From Mycobacterium branderi (GTDB taxonomy: Bacteria; Actinomycetota; Actinomycetes; Mycobacteriales; Mycobacteriaceae): a DNA stretch of 64,000 bases. This document shows, in pieces, positions 1 to 10,831 of the stretch. The notes under the pieces are model-generated. The model was not told where the DNA came from, searched no databases, and saw nothing but the letters and a program-made list of their open reading frames with translations. The stretch lies in the NCBI RefSeq assembly GCF_010728725.1, contig NZ_AP022606.1, positions 2,108,001 to 2,172,000 on the forward strand, read 5' to 3'. Positions within the stretch are counted from its first letter, which is position 1. Each line of letters opens with the position of its first letter. A program made the position numbers and the translations under genes.

Positions 1-864
1 GTCGTCGGCCCGACGCTCCGCGTTGACGGAGAGCTCGCGCAGCGCAGCCAGCTCCAGCGCAGCCTCCTCGAGTAGCGCGGCGAGGCGGGTGAGCCGCTGT
101 TCGATTTCGTCGGGGTCGCGTTCGGGCTCCTTAGGTGCGGACCGGTCGAGCGGAAGCGATGGCGTAAGTATGTAGCCCGTCAGGTAGTCGCCGTAGACGG
201 TCACGTCGTCGGGACGGTGATGCCAATACAGCGCGACGTACGCGCACAGCACGGCGTCGACGGGATCTTCGTCGCGGTCGAGCTGCCCGGGCCGGGTCGC
301 GGCCTCGACGCGTTTTCGTAGCTCCACCCAGGACACATTGCGGTTGACCCGCAGCCGAGGTGTGGCGGTGTCGAGCTCCTCGATCAGCGTCATCAGCTGC
401 AGCAGCGCACGCTGCCGGTCCCCGAATGCGCCCCGCTTGTATTTCAGGGTCTTCGGTAAACCGAACAACACGACCGTCGCCGGATGTGGGTACACCTCGA
501 TCGCCCGTCGCGTCGCGGTCGATGCAGGGTCCATGTCGAGACCGAGCGCGGCGGCGATCCGGGCGCCACGGGGATGTTTGAATTCGGGCCGTTCGGCGAA
601 TGCCGGACGCGCCCCCGCCTCGAAGCGTCCGAAGTCACGATTGAGGGCGGCCTCGCAGGGTCGGTACCCGGTCGGATTCTTCACGATCAGCGGCGCGTCG
701 ATGGCTACCACGCAGTCGTCGCCGACGTACGGCGCCACCGCCTCCTCGAGGCTTGCGTCGTCCTGCGCGGTGCCGAGATGCAGCAGCCGGCCGTCGGCGT
801 CGACGACGGCGATGCCGCTCTGGTTGATTTCTCCCCAGGCAAGGTCGACGCCAACAAAGTGCAT
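1..864 (-). CDS. DUF429 family protein, 3' end cut by window edge
   Basis: The reading frame is open from an ATG at 864 down to base 1 (288 codons) without a stop, so the C-terminus lies outside the window. The product begins MHFVGVDLAWGE and contains VAIDAPL and an EVYPHPA segment, the pattern of DUF429 proteins, which have an RNase H-like fold and no settled function. It is divergent from purB with a 40-bp gap, the same arrangement as Rv0776c/purB in M. tuberculosis. The last visible part is rich in Glu, Leu and Ala and probably helical. Confidence 0.85.
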   Translation of the reverse strand, partial: MHFVGVDLAWGEINQSGIAVVDADGRLLHLGTAQDDASLEEAVAPYVGDDCVVAIDAPLIVKNPTGYRPCEAALNRDFGRFEAGARPAFAERPEFKHPRGARIAAALGLDMDPASTATRRAIEVYPHPATVVLFGLPKTLKYKRGAFGDRQRALLQLMTLIEELDTATPRLRVNRNVSWVELRKRVEAATRPGQLDRDEDPVDAVLCAYVALYWHHRPDDVTVYGDYLTGYILTPSLPLDRSAPKEPERDPDEIEQRLTRLAALLEEAALELAALRELSVNAERRADD

Positions 865-904
865 CTGCTCAGCTTGCCGCATCCCGACCGTAAGCTGTGA
901 CGTT

Positions 905-2317
905 GTGAGCATCCCGAATGTGCTGGCCGGCCGCTACGCCAGCGCCGAGATGGTGGCGATCTGGTCGCCGGAGGCCAAGGTGGTCGCCGAGCGACGACTG
1001 TGGCTGGCGGTGCTGCGGGCGCAGACGGAACTGGGTATTGAGGTTCCCGCCTCCGTTCTTGCTGACTACGAGCGGGTGCTCGACGACGTCGACCTGGGCT
1101 CGATCGCCGCCCGCGAGCGGGTGCTGCGCCACGACGTCAAGGCCCGCATCGAGGAATTCAACGCGCTGGCCGGCCACGAACACGTGCACAAGGGCATGAC
1201 CAGCCGCGACCTCACCGAGAACGTCGAGCAGCTGCAGATCCGCCGATCGCTGGAGCTGGTGTTCTCCCATGGGGTGGCGGTGGTGGCCCGGTTGGCCGAG
1301 CGGGCGGTGACCTACCGCGACCTGGTGATGGCCGGGCGCAGTCACAACGTCGCCGCGCAGGCCACCACGCTGGGCAAACGGTTCGCCTCCGCGGCGCAGG
1401 AGACACTGATTGCGTTGACCCGGCTGCGCGAGCTGATCGACCGCTACCCGCTGCGCGGCATCAAAGGCCCGATGGGCACTGCGCAGGACATGCTCGACCT
1501 GCTGGGTGACCGGACGAAGCTCGCCGTGCTCGAGCAGCGTGTTGCCGAATTCCTGGGATTCTCAACGGTTTTGACGAGTGTCGGGCAGGTGTATCCGCGG
1601 TCGCTGGACCACGACGTGGTCTCGGCGTTGGTGCAGTTCGGTGCGGGCCCGTCGTCGCTGGCGCACACCATCCGCCTGATGGCCGGGCATGATCTGGTCA
1701 CCGAGGGTTTCGCGCCCGGGCAGGTCGGCTCGTCGGCGATGCCGCACAAGATGAACACCCGCAGCTGCGAGCGGATCAACGGCCTGCAGGTGGTGCTGCG
1801 CGGCTATGCCTCGATGGCCGCCGAGTTGGCCGGCGCGCAGTGGAACGAGGGCGACGTGTTCTGTTCGGTGGTGCGCCGAGCCGCATTGCCGGACAGCTTC
1901 TTTGCCGTCGACGGGCAGATCGAGACGCTGCTGACCGTGCTCGACGAGTTCGGCGCCTACCCGGCGGTGATCCAGCGGGAGCTGGACCGCTACCTGCCGT
2001 TCCTGGCGACGACCAAAGTGTTGATGGCCGCGGTGCGCGCCGGGATGGGCCGCGAAGCCGCCCACGAAGTGATCCGCGAACACGCCGTGGCGGCCGCGCT
2101 GGCGATGCGCGACGGCGCCGACCCCGACCTGCTGGACCGGCTGGCGGCCGACCCGCGGCTGCCGTTGGACCGGACCGCGCTGGACGCCGCGCTGGCCGAC
2201 AAGCAGGCATTCATCGGCGCCGCAGGCGATCAGGTGGACGCGGTGGCCGCGGCGGTGGACGCACTGGTCGCCCGCTATCCGGACGCGGCCAAATACACGC
2301 CGGGTGCCATCCTGTAA
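905..2317 (+). CDS. purB: Adenylosuccinate lyase
   Basis: PurB cleaves SAICAR to AICAR and adenylosuccinate to AMP in cytosolic purine synthesis. The fumarase/aspartase signature [10 protein letters not shown] lies at about residues 276-285, and [10 protein letters not shown] near residue 100 is the other conserved block. I chose the GTG at 905 (470 residues, about the mycobacterial length). The open frame extends upstream to 338, but that part is antisense to the DUF429 gene and has no PurB homology. It is followed at 5 bp by the cyp126-type gene. Confidence 0.97.
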   Translation: MSIPNVLAGRYASAEMVAIWSPEAKVVAERRLWLAVLRAQTELGIEVPASVLADYERVLDDVDLGSIAARERVLRHDVKARIEEFNALAGHEHVHKGMTSRDLTENVEQLQIRRSLELVFSHGVAVVARLAERAVTYRDLVMAGRSHNVAAQATTLGKRFASAAQETLIALTRLRELIDRYPLRGIKGPMGTAQDMLDLLGDRTKLAVLEQRVAEFLGFSTVLTSVGQVYPRSLDHDVVSALVQFGAGPSSLAHTIRLMAGHDLVTEGFAPGQVGSSAMPHKMNTRSCERINGLQVVLRGYASMAAELAGAQWNEGDVFCSVVRRAALPDSFFAVDGQIETLLTVLDEFGAYPAVIQRELDRYLPFLATTKVLMAAVRAGMGREAAHEVIREHAVAAALAMRDGADPDLLDRLAADPRLPLDRTALDAALADKQAFIGAAGDQVDAVAAAVDALVARYPDAAKYTPGAIL

Positions 2318-2321
2318 CGCC

Positions 2322-3545
2322 ATGACCGTCTGCGACTTCGATCTCACCGATCTGGACAACTTCGCCGACGGATTCCCGCACGACCTGTTCGCCATCCATC
2401 GCCGCGAAGCGCCGGTGTTCTGGCACCAGCCCACCGAGCACACGCCCGACGGCGAAGGATTCTGGTCGGTGGCCACCTACGCCGAAACCCTTGCGGTGCT
2501 TCGCGATCCGGCGACATACTCCTCGGTCACCGGTGGGCAGCGGCCGTTCGGCGGCACATTGCTGCAGGACTTGTCCATCGCGGGCCAGGTTCTCAACATG
2601 ATGGACGACCCTCGGCATTCGCAAATCCGGCGGCTCGTCAGCTCCGGGCTGACCCCGCGAATGATCCGCCTGGTCGAGGACGATCTTCGGGCCCGGGCGC
2701 GCCGGCTGCTGGACGCGGTGGTGTCGGGCGAACCAGTCGATTTTCTGGTCGACATCGCCGCAGAGCTGCCCATGCAGATGATCTGCATTCTGCTGGGAGT
2801 GCCGGAATCCGAACGGCATTGGTTGTTCGAGGCTATCGAGCCACAGTTCGACTTCGGCGGGTCCCGCAAAGCGTCCCTCTCGCAGCTCTCGGTCGAAGAG
2901 GCCGGGTCGCGGATGTACACCTACGGCCAGGAACTGATCGCCGCCAAGCGCGCCCAGCCGACCGACGACATGCTGTCGGTAGTCGCCAACGCGACGCTTG
3001 ACGGCGCAGAGGCGCTGTCGGATCTCGAGTTGTACCTATTCTTTTCCCTGCTGTTCAGCGCCGGTGCGGAGACGACGCGCAACGCGGTCGCCGGCGGGTT
3101 GCTCGCCCTCGCTCAGCATCCGGCTCAATTGCGGGCGCTGCGTGACGATCTCGACCTGCTGCCGAGCGCCGTCGAGGAGATCGTTCGGTGGACGTCGCCG
3201 TCACCGTCTAAGCGGCGAACCGCCACCCGTGACGTTACGCTCGGCGGAGCGTCGATCCGGGCCGGGCAGAAGGTACAGATCTGGGAAGGCTCGGCCAACC
3301 GCGACGAGAAGGTGTTCGACCATGCCGACGAGTTCGACATCACCCGAAAACCGAACCCGCACTTGGGTTTCGGACAGGGAGTGCACTACTGCCTGGGTGC
3401 CAACCTGGCCCGGCTGGAACTGCGGGTGCTGTTCGAGGAACTGCTCTCGCGGTTCAGCGCAGTGCGGGTAGTGCAGCCCGTCGAATGGACTCGCAGCAAC
3501 CGGCACACCGGCATTCGGCATTTGGTGGTGGAGCTATCCGGCTGA
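2322..3545 (+). CDS. cyp126: Cytochrome P450, CYP126-like
   Basis: This is a soluble bacterial P450 of about 407 residues. Visible motifs are the I-helix AGAETTRN (about residue 247, oxygen-activating Thr), the K-helix EEIVR (about 285) and the haem-binding loop [10 protein letters not shown] with the ligand Cys at about 356. Its position directly behind purB matches CYP126 (Rv0778), whose natural substrate is not established. The ATG at 2322 is preferred to a GTG at 2304 that overlaps the purB stop. Electron transfer would need a ferredoxin and reductase not encoded nearby. Confidence 0.93.
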   Translation: MTVCDFDLTDLDNFADGFPHDLFAIHRREAPVFWHQPTEHTPDGEGFWSVATYAETLAVLRDPATYSSVTGGQRPFGGTLLQDLSIAGQVLNMMDDPRHSQIRRLVSSGLTPRMIRLVEDDLRARARRLLDAVVSGEPVDFLVDIAAELPMQMICILLGVPESERHWLFEAIEPQFDFGGSRKASLSQLSVEEAGSRMYTYGQELIAAKRAQPTDDMLSVVANATLDGAEALSDLELYLFFSLLFSAGAETTRNAVAGGLLALAQHPAQLRALRDDLDLLPSAVEEIVRWTSPSPSKRRTATRDVTLGGASIRAGQKVQIWEGSANRDEKVFDHADEFDITRKPNPHLGFGQGVHYCLGANLARLELRVLFEELLSRFSAVRVVQPVEWTRSNRHTGIRHLVVELSG

Positions 3546-4486
3546 CGCCGGACGTCTTCTCGGCGGTGATGGCGACCGGCATCCTGTCCATCGCCGCACG
3601 CAACCATCACTACTGGCGGACCAGTGACACGCTCGGAGTCCTGGCGTCGGCCGGCCTGCTCGTACTGGTTGCGGTGGTCGTCGTCGGCAATCGCCGTACC
3701 GCCCGGTGGGACCTGAGCGATCCCGACGTCACGCTGCGACTCTTCACGTTCGTGGCGGCATGCGCCGTGCTCGACAGTCGGCTGGCGTCGGATCGTGTGG
3801 TGGCCTGGGTGCTCGGTGTGACAGCGCTGTCGGCCTGGCTGGTCTTGACCGCGCTGACCGCACGCAACATGTCGAGGCGACGGTGGACGGCGTTGCGGGA
3901 TCAAGCCCACGGGGCATGGGAACTGGCCAGCGTGGGCACGTCCGGTTTGGCGATCGTCAGCAGCCAGGACGCGCGGTACACCGGTCACCACTGGTGGCTG
4001 GCGGTCGCGGTGCCCATCTGGATCGTGGCCCTCATGCTCTACGGTCTGATGACCTGGCTGATCCTGTGGCGGGCGGTCGCCGAGCGCCAGGACCGCGACG
4101 GATTCGAACCGGACACCTGGATTCTGATGGGCGCGTTGGCCATCGCCACGCTGGCCGGCGACGGCATCCACCCACTCGCGCCCGGATGGCTGGCCGGAGC
4201 CGTGCGCGCCGTGACGATAGTGACCTGGGTGGCGGCCACGCTGTGGATACCGCCGCTGATCTACTTCGGGCTGCACCGGATCACCCGGCGTCCCGAGGTG
4301 CTGCAGTTGACCGGAGCGTGGTGGACGTTGGTGTTCCCGCTGGGCATGTACTCGGTGGCCACCCACGCCATGGCCGTCGAGATCGGTGTGCGGTCCATGC
4401 GGACCGTGTCGCTGGTGTTCTTCTGGAATGCGTTGGCGGCCTGGGTGATTGTGGTCGTCGCCAGTCTTCTGCGATTTCGGCGCTAA
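3485..4486 (+). CDS. TDT/TehA-type membrane transporter
   Basis: A 333-residue protein that is mostly hydrophobic, with about ten predicted membrane spans starting at [18 protein letters not shown], the typical first helix of the TDT family (tellurite-resistance/dicarboxylate, SLAC1-like channels). Substrate cannot be read from sequence; malate, anions or sulfite are known for relatives. The ATG at 3485 overlaps the P450 gene by 61 bp; no better start precedes helix 1 apart from the ATG at 3569, which would truncate it. I do not recall this gene at this place in M. tuberculosis, so it may be a local insertion or a loss there. Confidence 0.85.
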   Translation: MDSQQPAHRHSAFGGGAIRLTPDVFSAVMATGILSIAARNHHYWRTSDTLGVLASAGLLVLVAVVVVGNRRTARWDLSDPDVTLRLFTFVAACAVLDSRLASDRVVAWVLGVTALSAWLVLTALTARNMSRRRWTALRDQAHGAWELASVGTSGLAIVSSQDARYTGHHWWLAVAVPIWIVALMLYGLMTWLILWRAVAERQDRDGFEPDTWILMGALAIATLAGDGIHPLAPGWLAGAVRAVTIVTWVAATLWIPPLIYFGLHRITRRPEVLQLTGAWWTLVFPLGMYSVATHAMAVEIGVRSMRTVSLVFFWNALAAWVIVVVASLLRFRR

Positions 4487-5094
4487 CGCCGAATCCCCGC
4501 CGAGCGCAACTCTAGGTCGGCCAGCTCGTGGATGGCGGCGAGATCTTCGCGGCGCCAGGCGCCGACCGGATCGGCGCTCACGGCGCTGAGCCTGCGCAGG
4601 GGCCGATTAGCCAACGCCCGCAGCGCCAGCAGCTGTTCGCCGGCCGGGGTGGCCGCCAGCGCCGTCACCGTCCATTTGCGCCGGAAGAACCGCACCCGCA
4701 GCACCAGCCACGGCATCACCACAGCGAGAATGGGCGGCGCAGCGACCGCCCCGGCCAGCACCACCGCCAGCCAGGTCGCCGTCGTGTCCAGGTTGTGCCC
4801 GGCGCCGGCGATGTCGAGAGCGGCCTTGCTGGCCGCCGTCAACGGCTTGCTGACCGCGTCGCCGACCAGCGGGATGCGGTCGGCGCTGTGACCCGCCGAC
4901 GCGAGGTTTCCCGCCACACCGTGCGCGCCGCCTTCGACCTGCCGGCCGACCTCGGCGATCGTCGACACCGCGCTGTGCACGGCCAGGCCGACGAGCACCC
5001 AGCCGAATGTCCATGCCGCGATGACGACGTCACTGAAGAGCTGGGCCAGCAGCCGGCCCGGAGTAGTGGCATAAGGCAGGAAGCGCGACTTCAT
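4483..5094 (-). CDS. Mycobacterial membrane protein, Rv0779c-like
   Basis: A 203-residue protein of unknown function with two long hydrophobic segments, one near residues 15-40 and one near 105-130 (AVVLAGAVAAPPILAVVMPW), separated by an amphipathic Gly/Ala-rich stretch; the C-terminal 70 residues are soluble. The start is the ATG at 5094, because upstream sequence of the same frame is antisense to purC. It is convergent with the TDT gene (4-bp overlap of ends) and divergent from purC. Position and size match Rv0779c. Confidence 0.8.
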   Translation of the reverse strand: MKSRFLPYATTPGRLLAQLFSDVVIAAWTFGWVLVGLAVHSAVSTIAEVGRQVEGGAHGVAGNLASAGHSADRIPLVGDAVSKPLTAASKAALDIAGAGHNLDTTATWLAVVLAGAVAAPPILAVVMPWLVLRVRFFRRKWTVTALAATPAGEQLLALRALANRPLRRLSAVSADPVGAWRREDLAAIHELADLELRSAGIRR

Positions 5095-5145
5095 AGCCCG
5101 ATCCCAGCACAGTGTGGCGCGGCAACCGACCATTAAGCTGACCCG

Positions 5146-6039
5146 ATGCGTCCCGCGCTGTCCGACTACCAGCACCTGGCCAGCGGCAAGGTCCGCGAGT
5201 TGTACCGCGTCGACGACGAGCACCTGCTGTTCGTCGCGACCGACCGGATTTCCGCGTTCGACTACGTGCTCGACAGCACGATTCCCGACAAGGGCCGCAT
5301 CCTGACCGCAATGAGCGTGTTCTTCTTCGACTTCGTCGACGCTCCCAACCACTTGGCCGGCCCGCCGGATGACCCGCGCATCCCCGACGAGGTCCTGGGC
5401 CGCGCGCTGGTCGTGCGGCAGCTCGAGATGCTTCCGGTGGAGTGCGTGGCCCGGGGCTACCTCACCGGCTCCGGGCTGTTGGACTATCAGCGGACCGGCA
5501 AATTGTGCGGCATCCCGTTGCCGCCGGGCCTGGTCGAGGCCAGCCGGTTTCCCACGCCGCTGTTCACCCCGGCGACGAAAGCCGAACTGGGACAACATGA
5601 CGAGAACATTCCGTTCGCGCGGGTGATCGAGATGGTAGGCGCGGTACGGGCCAACCAGCTGCGCGACCGCACGCTGCAAACCTATGTCCAGGCCGCCGAC
5701 CACGCGCTGAGGAAGGGAATCATCATCGCCGACACCAAATTCGAGTTCGGCCTCGACAAGCACGGCAACCTGGTGCTGGCCGACGAGGTCTTCACCCCAG
5801 ACTCGTCGCGGTATTGGCCCGCCGACGGCTATCGCGCCGGTGTCGTGCAGACCAGCTTCGACAAGCAGTTCGTCCGCAACTGGCTCACCAGCCCCGAGTC
5901 CGGCTGGGACCGCTCGGGATCGGAACCGCCACCACCGCTGCCCGACGACATCATCGAGGCCACCCGGGCCCGCTACATCGAGGCCTACGAACGGATTTCC
6001 GGGCTTCGGTTCGACGACTGGATAGGTCCGGGAGCATGA
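5146..6039 (+). CDS. purC: SAICAR synthetase (phosphoribosylaminoimidazole-succinocarboxamide synthase)
   Basis: PurC joins CAIR and aspartate using ATP to make SAICAR, the substrate of PurB. The 297 residues equal the mycobacterial length. Conserved blocks seen are KVRELY near the N-terminus, [15 protein letters not shown] at about 96-110 and IADTKFEFG at about 195-203. It starts with ATG at 5146 and its stop overlaps the ptrB start (ATGA), so the two are probably translationally coupled. Confidence 0.98.
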   Translation: MRPALSDYQHLASGKVRELYRVDDEHLLFVATDRISAFDYVLDSTIPDKGRILTAMSVFFFDFVDAPNHLAGPPDDPRIPDEVLGRALVVRQLEMLPVECVARGYLTGSGLLDYQRTGKLCGIPLPPGLVEASRFPTPLFTPATKAELGQHDENIPFARVIEMVGAVRANQLRDRTLQTYVQAADHALRKGIIIADTKFEFGLDKHGNLVLADEVFTPDSSRYWPADGYRAGVVQTSFDKQFVRNWLTSPESGWDRSGSEPPPPLPDDIIEATRARYIEAYERISGLRFDDWIGPGA

Positions 6040-8174
6040 CGCCTGTGCCGCCGAGGGCCAAACGAGTCGAAACACGGCGCGAATTCCACGGCGACGTGTT
6101 CGTCGACCCCTACGAATGGCTGCGCGACAAGTCCGACCCCGAGGTGATCGCCTACCTCGAGGCCGAGAATGACTATGCCGAACAGACCACGGCCCACCTG
6201 GAACCATTGCGGCAGCGGATTTTCGACGAGATCAAGGCGCGCACCAAGGAAACGGACCTGTCGGTTCCCACCCGGCGCGGCGAATGGTGGTACTACGCAC
6301 GGAGCTTCGAGGGAAAGCAGTACGGTGTCCAATGCCGTTGCCCCACAACCGATCCGGACGACTGGTCACCGCCTATCCTCGACGAGGACACCGAGATCCC
6401 GGGCGAGCAGGTGCTGCTCGACGAAAACGTCGAAGCCGAGGGCCACGACTTCTTCTCGCTGGGCGCGGCAAGCGTCAGTCCCGACGGCAACGTCCTGGCC
6501 TATTCGGTCGACGTCGTCGGTGACGAGCGATACACATTGCGGTTCAAGGACTTACGGACGGGCGAGCGGTACTCCGACGAGATCGTCGGCATCGGCGCGG
6601 GCGCAACGTGGGCAACCGACAACCGCACGCTGTACTACGTGACGCTGGACGCCGCCTGGCGACCCGACACGGTGTGGCGGCACCGGCTGGGCTCCGGTCT
6701 GCCCGCCGAGAAGGTCTATCACGAGCCCGACGAACGGTTCTGGCTGGCTGTGGGCCGCACCCGAAGCGACGCGTACGTGCTGATCGCTTCCGGATCGGCT
6801 ATCACCTCCGAGGTACGCTACGCCGACGCCGCCGATCCGCAGGCCGAGTTCACCGTGGTGTGGCCGCGCCGCGACGGCGTCGAGTACTCGGTGGAGCATG
6901 CGATCGTCGGCGGGCAGGACCGGTTTTTGATTCTGCACAACGACAATGCGGTGAACTTCACACTCGTCGAGACCCCGGTCGATGACCCGACCGCGCAGCG
7001 CACGCTGATCGAGCACCGCGACGACGTCCGGCTGGACGCCGTCGACGCCTTCCAGCGTCATCTGGTGGTCAGCTATCGACGTGAGGCGCTGCCGCGGATT
7101 CAGCTGTGGCCGATCGCAGATGACTACGGTGAGCCCGAAGAGATCTCGTTCGAATCGGAGCTGATGTCGACCGGGCTGGGCGCCAACCCAACCTGGGGCT
7201 CACCGAAACTGCGGATCGGCGCCGGCTCGTTCGTCACCCCGGTTCAGATCTACGACATCGACCTGGTCAGCGGCGAGCGCACGTTGCTGCGCGAAGAGCC
7301 GGTACTCGGCGACTACCGGCGCGAGGACTACGTCGAGCGGCGCGATTGGGCGTACGCCGAGGACGGCACCCGGATTCCGGTGTCGATCGTCTACCGCGAT
7401 GGAATCGAATTCCCGGCGCCGACAGCGTTGTACGGCTACGGCGCGTACGAGATCTGTGAAGACCCGCGGTTCTCCATCGCCCGCTTGTCGCTGCTGGACC
7501 GCGGCATGGTGTTCGCCATCGCCCACGTCCGCGGCGGCGGCGAGATGGGCCGGCTGTGGTACGAGCAGGGCAAGCTGCTGAACAAGAAGAACACGTTCAC
7601 CGATTTCGTCGCGGTGGCAAGGCATTTGGTGGACTCCGGGCTGACCCGGCCGGAGAAGCTAGTGGCGCTGGGCGGCAGCGCGGGCGGACTGCTGATGGGT
7701 GCCGTCGCCAACCTGGCTCCGGAACTGTTCGCCGGCATCTGGGCCCAGGTGCCCTTCGTCGACCCGCTGACTACTATCTTGGACCCGTCGCTGCCGTTGA
7801 CTGTCACCGAGTGGGACGAGTGGGGAAACCCCTTGCAGGACAAAGATGTGTACTACTACATGAAGTCCTACTCGCCGTACGAGAACGTCGCACCCAGGGA
7901 TTATCCGCCGATCTTTGCGATGACGTCGCTCAACGACACCAGGGTCTACTATGTCGAGCCGGCGAAATGGGTTGCGGCACTGCGGCACACCAAACCCGAC
8001 GGCAATCAGGTGCTGCTGAAGACCCAGATGAGTGCCGGTCACGGCGGTATCAGTGGCCGCTACGAGCGCTGGAAAGAGATTGCCTACCAGTACGCGTGGC
8101 TGCTAGCGGCTGCTGACAATGACGACTATGGCGGCGGCCAGGTAGACGATCTCCTCAGCGGTGCGCAGGGGTAG
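6036..8174 (+). CDS. ptrB: Prolyl oligopeptidase-family serine protease (protease II, oligopeptidase B)
   Basis: A 712-residue S9A peptidase that cleaves short peptides after basic residues. An N-terminal beta-propeller (about residues 70-410) is followed by an alpha/beta hydrolase domain. The nucleophile lies in GGSAGG (Ser about 548), the acid in [15 protein letters not shown] (about 633) and the base in AGHGG (about 668). The ATG at 6036 overlaps the purC stop. In M. tuberculosis H37Rv this gene is annotated as two pieces (Rv0781 and Rv0782); here it is one uninterrupted frame. Its 3' end overlaps the opposite DoxX gene by 72 bp. Confidence 0.96.
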   Translation: MTPVPPRAKRVETRREFHGDVFVDPYEWLRDKSDPEVIAYLEAENDYAEQTTAHLEPLRQRIFDEIKARTKETDLSVPTRRGEWWYYARSFEGKQYGVQCRCPTTDPDDWSPPILDEDTEIPGEQVLLDENVEAEGHDFFSLGAASVSPDGNVLAYSVDVVGDERYTLRFKDLRTGERYSDEIVGIGAGATWATDNRTLYYVTLDAAWRPDTVWRHRLGSGLPAEKVYHEPDERFWLAVGRTRSDAYVLIASGSAITSEVRYADAADPQAEFTVVWPRRDGVEYSVEHAIVGGQDRFLILHNDNAVNFTLVETPVDDPTAQRTLIEHRDDVRLDAVDAFQRHLVVSYRREALPRIQLWPIADDYGEPEEISFESELMSTGLGANPTWGSPKLRIGAGSFVTPVQIYDIDLVSGERTLLREEPVLGDYRREDYVERRDWAYAEDGTRIPVSIVYRDGIEFPAPTALYGYGAYEICEDPRFSIARLSLLDRGMVFAIAHVRGGGEMGRLWYEQGKLLNKKNTFTDFVAVARHLVDSGLTRPEKLVALGGSAGGLLMGAVANLAPELFAGIWAQVPFVDPLTTILDPSLPLTVTEWDEWGNPLQDKDVYYYMKSYSPYENVAPRDYPPIFAMTSLNDTRVYYVEPAKWVAALRHTKPDGNQVLLKTQMSAGHGGISGRYERWKEIAYQYAWLLAAADNDDYGGGQVDDLLSGAQG

Positions 8175-8549
8175 CCGCGTCGTCATCGACTTGGGCGGAT
8201 CGGGCATCCGGGCGGCATTCACGTTGGCCGGGAACATCAACAACATCAGCAGCAGCAGGCAAATGGCGGCCGCCGCACGGGTGGGGGGCACCAATAGGCC
8301 TGCGGCGCCGAGGAACTCCAGCACGCCGGTAACCGTGACCAGATGTTCGGGCGCGGGGAGCCGTGGCGGCACGATCGCGATCAGGTCGCGGCGCAGCGGC
8401 GGCACGAAATGCGCCACGCCGGTGAGGATGAACATCGCCGCCAGCCCGACGGCAATGGCTTTGGGCCAGTTGCCGACGTAGTCGACCCCGAGCCAGCCGA
8501 TGATGCGGGCGGCGATGCTGCCCAGCAGCAGTGTGATCAGCGGAGCCAT
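8103..8549 (-). CDS. DoxX-family membrane protein
   Basis: A 148-residue protein with four predicted membrane spans; the AMFILTGVAHFVPP and GVLEFLGAAGLLVPP segments are typical of DoxX/DoxD-like proteins, often linked to thiol or oxidative stress. It is divergent from the TetR gene at 8639, with a palindrome between them, so it is a likely target of that regulator. The 3' end runs 72 bp into ptrB on the other strand. Confidence 0.85.
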   Translation of the reverse strand: MAPLITLLLGSIAARIIGWLGVDYVGNWPKAIAVGLAAMFILTGVAHFVPPLRRDLIAIVPPRLPAPEHLVTVTGVLEFLGAAGLLVPPTRAAAAICLLLLMLLMFPANVNAARMPDPPKSMTTRLPLRTAEEIVYLAAAIVVIVSSR

Positions 8550-8600
8550 TGCTCGGCCCTCCTAATCTAGACATTGACAAGTTAGAGCATATGCCAGACA

Positions 8601-8629
8601 TCTAGCCACTGTCAAGATAGTGGCCTAGA
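8601..8629. promoter_or_regulatory. Inverted repeat, candidate TetR operator
   Basis: The core is gccactgtcaagatagtggc, which is nearly identical to its reverse complement. Outer TCTAG/CTAGA arms extend it with a one-base offset. It lies between the divergent DoxX and TetR starts, 10 bp before the TetR ATG. Autoregulation by the adjacent TetR is inferred from position. Confidence 0.6.
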
Positions 8630-8638
8630 CTGGGCGCC

Positions 8639-9202
8639 ATGGCTCGGTCCACCTATCACCACGGCGATCTGCGAGCGGCGATCCTGACCGAGGCCGCGCG
8701 TCAGGTCGCCGAGCGGGGCGCCGACCGGGTCTCGCTCCGTGAACTGGCGCGCGGAGCCGGGGTGTCGCATGCCGCCCCGGCACACCACTTCACGGATCGG
8801 CGGGGACTGTTCACCGCGCTGGCCGCCGAGGGGTTTCGGCGGTTGGCTGGCGTGCTGGCCGAAGCCAGGCCCCGGTTCATCGACGCGGCACTGGCCTACG
8901 TACGGTTCGCTATCGAGCACCCGGGCCACTACGAGGTGATGTTCGACAAGTCGCTGCTCGACACGTCGGACACGGAGTTGGCCGCCGCCGAGGCCGCCGC
9001 CGGTGCGGAGTTGTCAAGGGGCGTAGCGACTTTGAGCGATCCCAACGCGCAGGCTGACCCGGCTGGTGCGCAGCTGGCGGCATGGTCACTGGTGCACGGG
9101 TTTTCGACGCTGTGGCTCAACGATGCGGTCAGTTCCCGGGTGAAGGCGACCGATCCGATGCGAACGGTTGAACGGATCGCCAGGATGCTCTTCGACGGCT
9201 GA
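8639..9202 (+). CDS. TetR-family transcriptional regulator
   Basis: A 187-residue regulator with an N-terminal helix-turn-helix (VSLRELARGAGVSHAAPAHHF, about residues 30-50) and a C-terminal ligand domain of the WHG/TetR_C_33 type (PGHYEVMFD, WSLVHGFSTLWL). The divergent DoxX gene and the palindrome 10 bp upstream suggest local autoregulation. Its stop abuts the end of the convergent MFS gene. The ligand is unknown. Confidence 0.9.
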   Translation: MARSTYHHGDLRAAILTEAARQVAERGADRVSLRELARGAGVSHAAPAHHFTDRRGLFTALAAEGFRRLAGVLAEARPRFIDAALAYVRFAIEHPGHYEVMFDKSLLDTSDTELAAAEAAAGAELSRGVATLSDPNAQADPAGAQLAAWSLVHGFSTLWLNDAVSSRVKATDPMRTVERIARMLFDG

Positions 9203-10771
9203 TCACGCCAGCAACGGCGGCTGGTTCGAAACCGGTTTCCGGGGCAGAAACGCCGCAGGAATATAGGTCAACACCAACAGGACGAACGCTGCCACGAACA
9301 CCGCCGTGTAGGCGTGTGACAAGTCGTGCAGCACGTTGCTCATGAAATCGGGTGCAAGAGCACGACGAGGTATCGCCGCGGGATTGGGCGTCACACCGTT
9401 GCGCGCCGCTTCCTGTTTGAGGATCGTGAATTTGTCAGCGGCGGAAATGTCTTTACTGCGGTTGAACTGGCCGGTCAGGATCACCGACATCAGCGCGATG
9501 CTGATCGAGTTCGCCACTTGGAGATTGACGTGGATCAGCGCCGAACCGCGCGCAACCTGATGCGGTGCCAGCGACTGCACCGACGCCGCAATCAGTGGCA
9601 TCGCAATGCAACCCAGGCCCATGCCCATCAACACCAGACCCACCAGCAGGAGCGGCAGGTAGTCGACCTGAGTCGAAACACCGTAGGCGAAGGTCGCCAT
9701 GCCGGTGCAGATCAGCGTGATGCCCACCAGAACGATCTTGTCGGGGCCGCGCCTGTCCAGCAGCCAGCCGGCCAGCGGCATGGTCAGCAGGGCGCCGACC
9801 CGCTCGGGCATCATATGCACCCCGGATTGAAGCGGCGTCTGATGCAGCAACTGCTGGAAGCAGCTCGGGATGAGCAGCACAGCGCCGAAAAACGCCGCGG
9901 AGAAAAGCAGCATCGCCGAGTTGGCAGCGGTGACCTCACGGTTTTTGAACAGCCGCAGATCGATCAGCGGATGATTCGTCCGGTACAACGCGTGCCACAC
10001 GAACCCGCTGACCAACACCAGGCCCACGGCTGCCGGTATCCAGACGTGCCGGTCGGTAACTGTGCCCCGGCCGGGGAGGGACGATACCCCGTACAGCAGA
10101 GCCGCCAACCCGGGCGACAACAACAGCATGCCGACGAGGTCGAACGGCTCAGACGACGTCGAACGATCCGGCGGGAAGACGACCGCCGCCAAGACGAACG
10201 CCGCCACGCCGATCGGCAGGTTGATGCCGAAGATCCACTCCCAACCGTGGGCATCGATCAGCCAGCCGCCCAGGACCGGTCCGGCAATCGGGCCGAGCAG
10301 CATCGGGATGCCCAGCACTGCCATCAGCCGGCCGATCCGCTTCGGACCCGCTTCGCGCGTCAAGATCGTGACGGCCAGCGGCATCAGCATGCCGCCACCG
10401 ATGCCCTGTACCACGCGAAACGCGATGAGCAGGCTGATGTTCGGCGCCGTCGCGCATAACACCGAGCCGGTTGTGAAGGCCACCACCGACGCCATGAACA
10501 ACCGCTTGGTGCCGAACCGGTCGGCAGCCCAGCCAGCCAGCGGGATCACAGTGGCCAACGCAAGCGTGTAGCCGGTCATCGTCCAAGCGACCACCGCTTG
10601 GGTGGAGTCGAATTCGGCGACAAAGGTGCGCTGAGCGACGGCGACGACCGTGGAGTCCATGATCGCCATCAACACGGCCAGGGCGCAGACGCCGGCTATC
10701 CGGAGCAGACGCGCGTCGAGCTTGTCCGGATAGGTCAGCTCCGCGCTGGCGGCAGGTGGCGGCACGGGCAC
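9203..10771 (-). CDS. emrB: MFS drug efflux transporter, DHA2 (EmrB/QacA) family
   Basis: A 522-residue, 14-span proton antiporter of the plasma membrane. The DHA2 features visible are MDSTVVAVAQRTF in span 1, WTMTGYTLALATVIPLAGWAADRFGTKRL (motif A after span 2) and IPMLLGPIAGPVLGGWL (antiporter motif C). Position matches Rv0783c (emrB). It is the only gene on its transcript here and is convergent with the TetR gene, so regulation by that TetR is possible but not shown. Confidence 0.92.
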   Translation of the reverse strand: MPVPPPAASAELTYPDKLDARLLRIAGVCALAVLMAIMDSTVVAVAQRTFVAEFDSTQAVVAWTMTGYTLALATVIPLAGWAADRFGTKRLFMASVVAFTTGSVLCATAPNISLLIAFRVVQGIGGGMLMPLAVTILTREAGPKRIGRLMAVLGIPMLLGPIAGPVLGGWLIDAHGWEWIFGINLPIGVAAFVLAAVVFPPDRSTSSEPFDLVGMLLLSPGLAALLYGVSSLPGRGTVTDRHVWIPAAVGLVLVSGFVWHALYRTNHPLIDLRLFKNREVTAANSAMLLFSAAFFGAVLLIPSCFQQLLHQTPLQSGVHMMPERVGALLTMPLAGWLLDRRGPDKIVLVGITLICTGMATFAYGVSTQVDYLPLLLVGLVLMGMGLGCIAMPLIAASVQSLAPHQVARGSALIHVNLQVANSISIALMSVILTGQFNRSKDISAADKFTILKQEAARNGVTPNPAAIPRRALAPDFMSNVLHDLSHAYTAVFVAAFVLLVLTYIPAAFLPRKPVSNQPPLLA

Positions 10772-10831
10772 CAGCGTACGACTAGCTAGGTGATCAAGCT
10801 ACTTTGCGGCCGCTTCCCGTAGGCTCCCGGT

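Noticed and set aside
338..904. N-terminal extension of purB in the same frame
   Set aside because: It is antisense to the DUF429 gene, low in PurB similarity, and would give a protein 189 residues too long.
9326..10459. Long plus-strand frame (377 codons) over emrB
   Set aside because: Composition is Arg/His/Gln-rich, typical of the shadow of a GC-rich membrane protein gene; emrB on the other strand is a clear MFS protein.
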